From the NCBI GenBank assembly GCA_017304275.1, contig JAFKKW010000140.1, positions 1 through 5,805 of the forward strand: 5,805 nucleotides of DNA, given 5' to 3'. Position numbers and translations under genes: made by a program. This document shows positions 1 through 5,805 of the stretch, piece after piece (position 1 is the first letter of the stretch; each line of letters begins with the position of its first letter). The notes beneath the pieces are model-generated. The model was not told where the DNA came from and did no database searches. It saw only the letters and a list, made by a program, of their open reading frames with translations. Source of the DNA: Hyphomicrobiales bacterium (GTDB lineage: Bacteria; Pseudomonadota; Alphaproteobacteria; Rhizobiales; Hyphomicrobiaceae).

Positions 1-169
1 CAAGTGCAGACGTCCCCAAAGTCGTGACCATGTAAATGGGGAGCAGCGCATGGATCATCTCGGAGGAGATATCCATTAGGAGGGAGACAAAACCGAGGGC
101 CCAGACTCCGGCCGGTATGGCCTTGAGATGAGCTTTAATCGATGCGCTGTGTATCAGGGTGCCACCCAC
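1..169 (-). CDS. MFS transporter, N-terminal fragment (cut by the left edge)
   Basis: The minus strand is open from about base 266 down to base 1. From a GTG at 167-169 it reads 56 codons before the edge. The peptide contains GVWALGFVSLLMD and then ISSEMIHALLPIYMVTTLG. This is the first transmembrane helix and following loop of a bacterial MFS permease subfamily marked by a D-x-S-S-E-M motif, often annotated simply as 'MFS transporter' and sometimes found near metal-resistance genes. The substrate cannot be told. The start is uncertain: GTG 167-169 fits the usual N-terminal length, but no good Shine-Dalgarno sequence precedes it; in-frame TTG (185-187) and GTG (203-205) are alternatives. The gene is divergent from the plus-strand genes to its right. 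Family assignment is from motif recognition; any role in metal export is inference from context only. Confidence 0.8.
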   Translation of the reverse strand, partial: MGGTLIHSASIKAHLKAIPAGVWALGFVSLLMDISSEMIHALLPIYMVTTLGTSAL

Positions 170-320
170 ATTCTGCGGCGGCGTCAACCTGGCCGGCAGC
201 AGCACACTTCTACCGCTACGACCCGCTACGGCAAGCCTGATCCCGCTCCAAACAATTGCCGAAGGCTAATCGAGAGTGTGCGGGGCGTTAACCGACCTCG
301 CTCATCAGGCCAACACCCCA

Positions 321-549
321 CATCCAAGGCAGGACGAGACCGCTTTCAACAGCATCGTGCAAGTCTTCGCGCGAACTGATCGGTTGCTTGATGAACGGCA
401 TCGCGGCCGCTTTGCGGAAGGTCGAAGAAGCCGTCCTCCAGGACCACATCGGCCATTGCGTCGAAAACGCCATCAGCAGTGGCAACACTACCGAACAACG
501 GGCCAAAGTTGCGGAACTCGTGGAGGTGCTGTCTCGTTCGAATAGATGA
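321..549 (+). pseudogene. Remnant of a CsoR/RcnR/FrmR-type (DUF156) metal-sensing repressor
   Basis: In the frame ending at TGA 547-549, codons from about 373 read RELIGCLMNG, then ALRKVEEAVLQDHIGHCVEN, then a C-terminal helix ending ELVEVLSRSNR. The DHIGHC segment matches the second helix of DUF156 repressors, where His and Cys four residues apart (H61 and C65 in M. tuberculosis CsoR) bind Cu(I). GC-rich third positions support past coding. Upstream, this frame no longer looks like the family. A different frame at 342-371 reads AFNSIVQVFA, which resembles the end of the first helix (GHLxxIVxM-like). A frame change plus loss of several codons near 370, including the loop that should carry the first Cys ligand, would explain this. 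The longest intact product from ATG 391 would be 52 residues, lacking the DNA-binding helix. The family call for the C-terminal part is fairly good; the left boundary and the frameshift reconstruction are inference. Confidence 0.6.
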
Positions 550-643
550 CTGTGTTTTTTGCGAGAACGATTCCTCGCTCGAGGTTGCCATTGCCACGGT
601 CATCGTCGGTTTGAGATGCGGGCTGTCAGCACGGGATCGAACG

Positions 644-677
644 TCAGGGCGCGCTCAAAATTTCCGTGTCGCCCTGA
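644..677. promoter_or_regulatory. Inverted repeat upstream of the DUF305 gene (candidate operator or leader hairpin)
   Basis: TCAGGGCG at 644-651 is perfectly complementary to CGCCCTGA at 670-677, with an 18-base AT-richer spacer. It ends 25 bases before the ATG of the DUF305 gene and just ahead of its ribosome-binding site. No U-tract follows on either strand, so a terminator is unlikely. It could be a regulator-binding site or a 5' leader hairpin. It does not match any operator I can name. Confidence 0.4.
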
Positions 678-702
678 AAACAAGGGAAGCGAGGTGTGAA
701 CC

Positions 703-1158
703 ATGCGCCACAACATGCCTTATGCAAGACTTGCCGGCATGACCGTCCTGTCGTTCATCGCGATGTACATCCTCATGTACGCGATGGTGGACCGTTTCGA
801 TAACGTATACCCGAACACCAACCAGGCCTATATGGCCGGGCTCATGGCGGCGCCCATGGTGCTGATCGAGCTGCTTTTGATGAAGGATATGTACTCTAAC
901 ACAAAGGCAAATTATGCCATCGCTGCCGCCGCCGTCGCGCTGACGGCCGTGTTCTTCTTCTCGATCCGCTCGCAGGCCCTGATTGGTGACGACCAGTTCC
1001 TGCGCTCAATGATACCTCACCACGCCGGCGCAATTCTCATGTGCGAACGGGCAACGCTCGAAAATCCGAGCATCAAGCAGCTCTGCGGCACCATCATTGA
1101 TGGCCAACGGCAGGAGATTGCTGAAATGACGGCAAGGCTAAAAGGCCTCAATAAATAG
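703..1158 (+). CDS. Membrane-anchored DUF305 protein, copper-locus type
   Basis: A complete 151-residue protein. Three hydrophobic segments come first (about residues 8-29, 42-60 and 69-89), then a C-terminal DUF305 segment (about 95-147). The domain core is visible as DDQFLRSMIPHHAGAILMCE (97-116), with the His pair at 106-107, Met113 and Cys114, then Cys128 in LCGTII and the QRQEIAEM helix (135-142). The His/Met/Cys-rich core suggests metal binding, and DUF305 genes are commonly found in copper and other heavy-metal resistance clusters; the biochemical role is not settled. The C-terminal domain probably lies outside the cytoplasmic membrane, but topology is inferred. The start is ATG 703: GAGGTG at 691-696 lies six bases upstream. 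The gene follows the broken DUF156 repressor on the same strand with a 153-base gap, and a GC hairpin follows its stop. Length and architecture are normal for the three-helix DUF305 type. Confidence 0.88.
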   Translation: MRHNMPYARLAGMTVLSFIAMYILMYAMVDRFDNVYPNTNQAYMAGLMAAPMVLIELLLMKDMYSNTKANYAIAAAAVALTAVFFFSIRSQALIGDDQFLRSMIPHHAGAILMCERATLENPSIKQLCGTIIDGQRQEIAEMTARLKGLNK

Positions 1159-1171
1159 ATGCCGCCGCAGA

Positions 1172-1190
1172 CCGCCGCAACGCGCGGCGG
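1172..1190 (+). terminator. GC-rich hairpin after the DUF305 gene (weak terminator candidate)
   Basis: CCGCCGC (1172-1178) pairs with GCGGCGG (1184-1190) around a five-base loop, 13 bases after the TAG. An alternative upstream arm at 1161-1168 can pair with 1184-1191. A run of six T at 1214-1219 follows, but 23 bases after the stem, too far for a classical intrinsic terminator. It may slow or end transcription or protect the mRNA end. Confidence 0.35.
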
Positions 1191-1235
1191 CTCCACCCCC
1201 CTTGGGTTAGCAGTTTTTTCACCATTGGAACGTGT

Positions 1236-1264
1236 TTGACAGGCGGCTTAGGCCCCCCTCAACC
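1236..1264 (+). promoter_or_regulatory. Possible promoter upstream of the acyltransferase
   Basis: TTGACA at 1236-1241 matches the housekeeping -35 consensus exactly. The hexamer 17 bases later, TCAACC at 1259-1264, is a poor -10. The site lies 50 bases before the acyltransferase ATG and after the hairpin that closes the DUF305 gene, so a promoter here makes positional sense. Support rests on one hexamer. Confidence 0.25.
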
Positions 1265-1288
1265 CTTTCGGAAGCCTCCCGTGCGACC

Positions 1289-1311
1289 TTCGGCCAAACA
1301 ACAAGGCCGAA
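1289..1311 (+). promoter_or_regulatory. Hairpin over the acyltransferase ribosome-binding region
   Basis: TTCGGCC (1289-1295) and GGCCGAA (1305-1311) form a perfect seven-pair stem with a nine-base A-rich loop. The stem ends three bases before ATG 1315. The only Shine-Dalgarno-like element, AAGG at 1303-1306, is partly in the loop and partly in the 3' arm. Folding would hide the start region and could lower or regulate translation; that effect is inference. Confidence 0.4.
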
Positions 1312-1314
1312 CCA

Positions 1315-2430
1315 ATGAACGGATACCGGCAAACCGGAAGCCTCATCCCGGAAGACAACAGCTTCGGCGCGGTACGGCTGGCCGCGGCCTTGGCCGTGGC
1401 AGTGAGCCACGCGGTCGAGATCACAGTCGGAAACGTATCCTGGGATTATGTGCATCAGATCACCGGCTATACGCTTGGCCAGCACGCGGTGCATGTCTTC
1501 TTCATCCTGAGCGGCTTCCTGGTGACGGCGAGTCTCATGCGGACGTCGGACCTGACGCGGTTCGCTGTCGCGCGGGTGATGCGGATTTTCCCGGGGCTCA
1601 TCGTATGCGCGATATTCACGGTGGCGGTGCTGGGACCGTTGATTACGGTATGCCCATTGTCGAGCTATTTCGCCGATACAGGCCTCGTGAGGTACGTTGC
1701 CGAGACGACCCTGCTGATCACGGGACGGGCGGAGCTGCCTGGCGTCTTCACCACAAACCCGCTGGCTGGCCAGATCAACAACTCGGTCTGGACGCTCAAG
1801 TACGAGGTGCTTTGCTACGCTGGTCTGGGGCTTGCATTCGCGGCGGGTGTGCTGCGAACCTCTCTCAGGGCCCAGGCCTGGCTTTGGCTCGCGATTTCTG
1901 TGCTCGCGGCATCTTACGTTGTCCCCGGCCTTATCGAGGCGAAGACCGGCCCCGACGTGGTTCGCCGATTCGGACTTTGTTTTGCAATGGGCTCTGCGGC
2001 ATTCTTCGCCCGGCATTACGCAGGACGAGCTTCGCTCGTGGTCATAAGCCTGGGCGCGCTTCTCGCATTATGGTCGACGCCGATGAAGGTGCCAGCGATG
2101 GTGTGTTTTGAGGCCAGCGTGGTGTTTTGGCTTGCGAACCTCAGGCGCCCAGCCCTGGCCAGTTTCACAATGAAGCATGATTTTTCGTACGGGATTTATC
2201 TCTACGGCTGGCCGGTGTCCCAGGCGCTCGTGCAGGTTTGGACAGCGGCAACGCCGGTCGAGGTAGCCGCTCTCACCCTACTCATCCTTGTGCCCATAGC
2301 TGCCGCCTCATGGCATCTGGTCGAGCAGCCAGCTCAGCGTCTGGGCCATAAGCTGGCCACAGCCCGTCCGGTGCATGCATGGAGCAGGAGAGGCGCAGGC
2401 TGGCAACAATCCCGACCGCAGCAACCGTGA
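1315..2430 (+). CDS. Acyltransferase-3 family membrane protein (OafA/YrhL-like O-acyltransferase)
   Basis: A complete 371-residue polytopic protein, close to the usual size of a stand-alone acyltransferase-3 domain with about ten helices. Family landmarks occur in order: Arg21 and His32 in FGAVRLAAALAVAVSHAVE, the conserved Arg and catalytic-type His of this family; HVFFILSGFLV (60-70); the R-x-x-R-I-F-P element (87-93); SVWTLKYEVLCY (157-168); FSYGIYLYGWPVSQ (290-303); and SWHLVEQPAQRLGHK near the C-terminus. These enzymes move acyl groups, usually acetyl from acetyl-CoA, across the inner membrane onto surface polysaccharides, lipopolysaccharide, Nod factors or other extracytoplasmic acceptors; the acceptor here is unknown. 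The last ~25 residues are polar and Arg/Gln/Pro-rich, with no family motif. ATG 1315 gives the normal N-terminal length; its AAGG ribosome site is weak and sits in a hairpin. The gene converges on the CusA gene. No dedicated glycan genes are visible, so its link to metal resistance is unproven. Confidence 0.9.
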   Translation: MNGYRQTGSLIPEDNSFGAVRLAAALAVAVSHAVEITVGNVSWDYVHQITGYTLGQHAVHVFFILSGFLVTASLMRTSDLTRFAVARVMRIFPGLIVCAIFTVAVLGPLITVCPLSSYFADTGLVRYVAETTLLITGRAELPGVFTTNPLAGQINNSVWTLKYEVLCYAGLGLAFAAGVLRTSLRAQAWLWLAISVLAASYVVPGLIEAKTGPDVVRRFGLCFAMGSAAFFARHYAGRASLVVISLGALLALWSTPMKVPAMVCFEASVVFWLANLRRPALASFTMKHDFSYGIYLYGWPVSQALVQVWTAATPVEVAALTLLILVPIAAASWHLVEQPAQRLGHKLATARPVHAWSRRGAGWQQSRPQQP

Positions 2431-2722
2431 AGCACTCATGATGCGGGGGATTTTGCTGGCTCGAACCAGAAGCTCTCCTCGCTGTTTCGCCAAGTTCGCA
2501 GCTGCTCTGTACGTCCCTACGTGGAGCAGCGAGTTTTTGGGTGATGCCGCGGATCACGCGATTGGCGGCGATGCGATAGAGGCCCTATGGCGGCCGTCTT
2601 GGCCGTCATCAAACCAAAGTCGGTCGAGCGCCTTGCGATGTCCGTGGATCGGCAGCAGATCACGAGCGACTTGACCAACCTCCTACTCAACCTAGTCCAC
2701 CGTCAGACTACCCGGCGCGTTT
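2431..2722. other. Convergent intergenic region without a convincing gene
   Basis: This gap lies between the stops of the plus-strand acyltransferase and the minus-strand CusA gene. Short open frames exist on both strands. For example, minus-strand 2553 down to 2308 is open and includes KNSLLHVGTYRAAANLAKQR, but its far half is antisense to the acyltransferase, it begins without a good start, and I recognise no family. A strong hairpin lies at 2587-2609. No tRNA signature or transposon end was recognised. The stretch could be a relic of an old insertion, but this is a guess. Confidence 0.5.
2587..2609 (+). other. Nine-pair hairpin in the convergent gap
   Basis: ATGGCGGCC (2587-2595) and GGCCGTCAT (2601-2609) pair over nine positions, with one G-U pair, around the loop GTCTT. 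The G-U pair is allowed only in plus-strand RNA; minus-strand RNA would have a C-A mismatch. No U-tract follows, so it is not a standard intrinsic terminator. It lies 156 bases after the acyltransferase stop and might be an RNA 3'-end structure. Confidence 0.35.
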
Positions 2723-5700
2723 CTATGCGACAGCTTGAGGTCGGTGATCTCTCACAGAATCTTCTACTCTAAGGGGCCATCCTTTCACGATCGCATAGAC
2801 TGCTGGGATCACGATCAGCGTCAGCAGCGTGGATGACACCATCCCGCCGATCATCGGCACGGCGATGCGCTGCATGACCTCCGAGCCGGTGCCGGTGCTC
2901 CACAGGATGGGCAGAAGTCCGGCCATGATGGCGACGACGGTCATCATCTTGGGCCGCACGCGCTCGACGGCGCCGACCATGATGGCTTCGTAGAGGTCGG
3001 ACCGCGTGTACGGCTTGCCTTCAGCCGCGCGCTTGGCCTTTTTCTCCTCCACCGCGTGGTCAAGATAGATCAGCATGATGACGCCGGTTTCGGCAGCGAC
3101 TCCAGCCAGCGCGATAAATCCGACCGCGACCGCCACCGACAGGTTGAAGCCCAGCCACCAGATCATCCACATTCCTCCGACGAGCGCGAAGGGCAACGAC
3201 AGCATAACGATCAGCGTCTCGGTCAACCGGCCAAAGTTGAGATACAAGAGCAGGAAGATAAGCATCAGCGTCACCGGCACCACGAGCTTTAGCCGGGCTT
3301 CGGCTCGTTCCAGGTATTCGAACTGGCCGCTCCACACGAGGTACGTTCCGGCTGGCAGCTTGACCTGGTCCACGACCGCCTGCCTGGCGTCGGCGATGTA
3401 GCCGCCGAGGTCGCGGTCCCGGAAGTCGACGAAGATATAGGTCGCGAGCTTGGCGTTCTCGGTGCGGATGCTGGTTGCGCCTTGGGTGCGCCGGATGTCG
3501 GCCACCTCGCCGAGCGGCACGGTTCCGCCAGCGGGTAACGAGACCAGGACATCCTTGGCAATGGCCTGCGGATCAGACCGCAAGTCGCGCGGATAGCGGA
3601 TGGCGACCGTATACCGCTCGCGCCCCTCGACCGTCGTTGTGATGGGGTCGGCGCCAAGCGCCATCGCTACCACATCCTGCACGTCGGCCACCATCAAGCC
3701 GTAGCGCGCCAATCGCTGACGGTCGGGGACGATTTCGAGATAGAAGCCACCAACGACCCGCTCAGCGTAAGCGCTCGACGTGCCCGGAACCGATTTGAGA
3801 ACGGTTTCGACCTCGCGGGCAACCTTTTCCATGGCCGTAAGATCCTGACCAATCACCTTGACGCCCACGGGCGTGCGAATGCCGGTCGACAGCATGTCAA
3901 TGCGCGCCTTGATCGGCATCGTCCAGGCATTGGAGACGCCAGGGAACAGCAGCGCCTTGTCCATCTCCTGGATGAGTGAGTCCACCGTGACGCCCGGCCG
4001 CCATTCTTCCTGCGGTTTGAGATTGACGATGGTCTCAAACATCTCGATCGGCGCCGGGTCGGTCGCGGTCTGCGCGCGCCCAGCCTTGCCGTAGACCGAA
4101 GCCACCTCCGGAAACGACTTGATGATTCGGTCCTGCGTCTGCAGCAGCTCCGCCGACTTCGTGACGGATAGTCCCGGCAGCGTTGTCGGCATGTAAAGCA
4201 ATGTGCCTTCGTTGAGGTTCGGCATGAACTCGGTGCCGACCTGCATTGCTGGCCAGATGGAGACGCCAAGCACCGCAAGCGCAAGCGTGATGGTCAGTGT
4301 CTTGGCTTTAAGCACGCCCCGAATGACCGGACGATAGACCGCAATCAGTGCCCGGTTGAGCGGGTTCTTGTGTTCCGGAATGATGCGCCCGCGAACGAAC
4401 AGGATCATCAGGGCGGGCACCAGCGTGACCGATAGAAGCGCCGCCGCCGCCATCGCAAAGGTCTTGGTGAAGGCCAGCGGGCCGAACAAACGTCCTTCCT
4501 GGGCCTCCAGCGTGAAAATAGGTAGGAACGATACGGTGATGATGAGCAGCGAGAAGAACAGCGCGGGCCCGACCTCGGCTGCCGCTTCGATCAGAATTTC
4601 GCTGCGCGGTTTTTCGGGTGCGGCCCGTTCCAGGTGCTTGTGCGCGTTCTCGATCATCACGATCGCCGCATCGATCATGGCGCCGATGGCAATGGCGATG
4701 CCACCAAGGCTCATGATGTTGGAGCCGATGCCGAGCATGCGCATGGCCAGGAACGCAAGCAGAATGCCCACAGGCAACATCAGGATGGCGACCAGCGCGC
4801 TGCGCACGTGCAGCAGAAACACGATGCACACCAGAGCAACGACGATGCTTTCCTCGATGAGCGTGGTTTTGAGTGTCTCGATGGCGCGGTGAATGAGATC
4901 GGAGCGGTCGTCGACCGGCACAATCTCGGTGCCCTGCGGCAACGCCGGCGCGATTTCCTTGAGGCGGTCTTTGACGCTGTCGATGACGGTCAGCGCGTTG
5001 GCGCCGGAGCGTTGCAAGACGATGCCGCTCACTACCTCGCCGTCGCCGTTCAATTCCGTAATGCCGCGCCGCTCGTCGCCGGCCAGTTCGACACGAGCAA
5101 CGTCTTTCAACAAGACCGGAGTGCCGCCGTCGGCCTTGACGACGATGCTCTCGAGGTCGGCCACACCCTTGAGGTAGCCCCGGCCGCGCACCATGAACTC
5201 GTGCTCGGCCAGCTCCAGCGTCCGGCCGCCGACATCCATGTTGTTGCCGCGAATAACCTCGCGGATTTTTCCGAGTGGGATGCCGAGGCTGCGCAGTCGG
5301 CCCGGATCGACGACAACGTTGTACTGCTTGACGAAGCCGCCTACGCTGGCGACCTCAGCGACGCCCTCCGCCTTGGACAGACCGAACCGCACCTCCCAGT
5401 CCTGTAGCGAGCGGAGCGCCGCAAGCGACATGTCTTTGCCTACCAGCGCATATTGGTAGACCCATCCGACCCCGCTGGCGTCCGGGCCGAGGGTCGGCGT
5501 TACGCCCGACGGCAGCCGCTTGGCCGCTGCGTTGAGATATTCCAGAACCCGCGAGCGGGCCCAGTAAATGTCCGTTCCATCCTCGAAGATGACGTAGACG
5601 AAGGACACGCCAAAAAATGAGAAGCCTCGCACCACTTTGGAGCGCGGCACGGTCAGCATCGACGTCGTCAGCGGATACGTGACCTGATCCTCGACCACCT

Positions 5701-5805
5701 GCGGCGCCTGACCCGGATACTCGGTGTAGACGATTACCTGCGTGTCCGAGAGGTCAGGGATCGCATCGAGCGGCAGCGTGCGAACCGCCCAGACGCCGGC
5801 CGCCA
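2723..5805 (-). CDS. cusA: CusA-type heavy-metal RND efflux pump, Cu(I)/Ag(I) class (5' end beyond the right edge)
   Basis: The frame is open across the right edge: 35 codons precede the GTG at 5698, reading for example LPLDAIPDLSDTQVIVYTEY and PGQAPQ, so that GTG is an internal Val. Visible length is 1026 residues; E. coli CusA is about 1047, so about 24 residues are missing. CusA is the proton-driven inner-membrane trimer that passes metal to a CusB adaptor and CusC channel. Counting from the edge, the three-methionine metal site of E. coli CusA (M573, M623, M672) is conserved as Met538 (LLYMPTTLPG), Met588 (PIEMFETI) and Met637 (RIDMLSTGI), favouring monovalent Cu/Ag over a CzcA-type Zn/Co/Cd pump. 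The proton-relay residues D405, E939 and K984 correspond to Asp378 (GAMIDAAIVMIENAH), Glu905 (AGVAAETGVIM) and Lys952 (RVRPKMMTV). The membrane methionine pairs are also kept. The outer pair M271/M755 is replaced by Glu and Pro. The last 17 codons differ in base use from the rest. cusB- and cusC-like genes are expected upstream, outside the window. Confidence 0.95.
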   Translation of the reverse strand, partial: AAGVWAVRTLPLDAIPDLSDTQVIVYTEYPGQAPQVVEDQVTYPLTTSMLTVPRSKVVRGFSFFGVSFVYVIFEDGTDIYWARSRVLEYLNAAAKRLPSGVTPTLGPDASGVGWVYQYALVGKDMSLAALRSLQDWEVRFGLSKAEGVAEVASVGGFVKQYNVVVDPGRLRSLGIPLGKIREVIRGNNMDVGGRTLELAEHEFMVRGRGYLKGVADLESIVVKADGGTPVLLKDVARVELAGDERRGITELNGDGEVVSGIVLQRSGANALTVIDSVKDRLKEIAPALPQGTEIVPVDDRSDLIHRAIETLKTTLIEESIVVALVCIVFLLHVRSALVAILMLPVGILLAFLAMRMLGIGSNIMSLGGIAIAIGAMIDAAIVMIENAHKHLERAAPEKPRSEILIEAAAEVGPALFFSLLIITVSFLPIFTLEAQEGRLFGPLAFTKTFAMAAAALLSVTLVPALMILFVRGRIIPEHKNPLNRALIAVYRPVIRGVLKAKTLTITLALAVLGVSIWPAMQVGTEFMPNLNEGTLLYMPTTLPGLSVTKSAELLQTQDRIIKSFPEVASVYGKAGRAQTATDPAPIEMFETIVNLKPQEEWRPGVTVDSLIQEMDKALLFPGVSNAWTMPIKARIDMLSTGIRTPVGVKVIGQDLTAMEKVAREVETVLKSVPGTSSAYAERVVGGFYLEIVPDRQRLARYGLMVADVQDVVAMALGADPITTTVEGRERYTVAIRYPRDLRSDPQAIAKDVLVSLPAGGTVPLGEVADIRRTQGATSIRTENAKLATYIFVDFRDRDLGGYIADARQAVVDQVKLPAGTYLVWSGQFEYLERAEARLKLVVPVTLMLIFLLLYLNFGRLTETLIVMLSLPFALVGGMWMIWWLGFNLSVAVAVGFIALAGVAAETGVIMLIYLDHAVEEKKAKRAAEGKPYTRSDLYEAIMVGAVERVRPKMMTVVAIMAGLLPILWSTGTGSEVMQRIAVPMIGGMVSSTLLTLIVIPAVYAIVKGWPLRVEDSVRDHRPQAVA

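Noticed and set aside
479..742. 87-codon plus-strand frame running from the repressor remnant into the DUF305 start
   Set aside because: It overlaps two better-supported frames and shows no recognisable domain.
1269..1344. Direct repeat CGGAAGCCTC at 1269-1278 and 1335-1344
   Set aside because: Only two 10-base copies, one inside the coding start of the acyltransferase; most likely chance in GC-rich DNA.
1219..2016. 265-codon open frame on the minus strand opposite the acyltransferase
   Set aside because: Composition is Arg/His/Pro/Glu-rich low-complexity antisense of a GC-rich gene. The plus-strand frame has clear acyltransferase-3 motifs.
1236..2111. 291-codon plus-strand frame overlapping the acyltransferase
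   Set aside because: It is a shifted reading of the same DNA, rich in Arg/Gly/Pro with no membrane pattern or family motif.
2456..2474. CTGGCTCGAACCAG, resembling a tRNA T-arm
   Set aside because: The stem is four pairs and no acceptor, D or anticodon arms can be placed around it.
4634..5407. 257-codon plus-strand frame antisense to CusA
   Set aside because: Asp/Ala/His-rich shadow typical of GC-rich third positions; CusA motifs run continuously on the opposite strand.
5696..5698. GTG as the start of the CusA gene
   Set aside because: The frame stays open to the window edge and the 35 codons upstream match the conserved CusA N-terminal region, so this is an internal Val.
2723..5805. CzcA-type (Zn/Co/Cd) identity for the RND pump
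   Set aside because: The three methionines of the Cu(I)/Ag(I) site are all present and local sequence follows CusA throughout. A broader specificity cannot be fully excluded.
1..5805. CRISPR array, complete insertion sequence, rRNA or tRNA genes
   Set aside because: No regularly spaced repeats, no transposase motifs and no RNA gene signatures were seen on either strand.

Overview
The window reads as part of an accessory heavy-metal (most likely copper/silver) resistance locus from a GC-rich proteobacterium. An alphaproteobacterium, perhaps of the Rhizobiales, is my best guess, from codon use and overall protein style; nothing in the window proves the taxon. Both edges cut through genes.

Layout, left to right. 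Bases 1-169 (minus strand) hold the first ~56 codons of a major facilitator superfamily transporter that runs off the left edge. Bases about 321-549 (plus) hold a damaged CsoR/RcnR/FrmR-type (DUF156) metal-sensing repressor: its C-terminal helix with the His-x3-Cys metal-ligand pair is readable, but the N-terminal part is out of frame and lacks the region that should carry the first Cys ligand. Bases 703-1158 (plus) hold an intact membrane-anchored DUF305 protein, preceded by an 8-bp inverted repeat. Bases 1315-2430 (plus) hold a complete acyltransferase-3 (OafA/YrhL-like) membrane protein whose start region lies in a short hairpin. Bases 2431-2722 have no convincing gene and contain a strong hairpin. 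Bases 2723-5805 (minus) hold nearly all of a CusA-type RND efflux pump whose first ~24 residues lie beyond the right edge.

How they may work together: CusA would be the inner-membrane, proton-driven pump of a tripartite Cu(I)/Ag(I) exporter. Its adaptor (CusB-like) and outer-membrane channel (CusC-like) genes would normally sit upstream, beyond the right edge. DUF305 proteins recur in copper and other metal-resistance clusters, and a CsoR-like gene is the expected regulator of such a cluster; here it looks broken, which would leave nearby genes constitutive or under another regulator. The MFS and acyltransferase genes are passengers or envelope/transport accessories of unproven role.

I see no clear previously undescribed system. 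The points most worth a second look are the decayed regulator beside an intact DUF305 gene, the two inverted repeats just before the DUF305 and acyltransferase starts, the missing outer methionine pair in the CusA homologue, and the compositional break at the CusA C-terminus.
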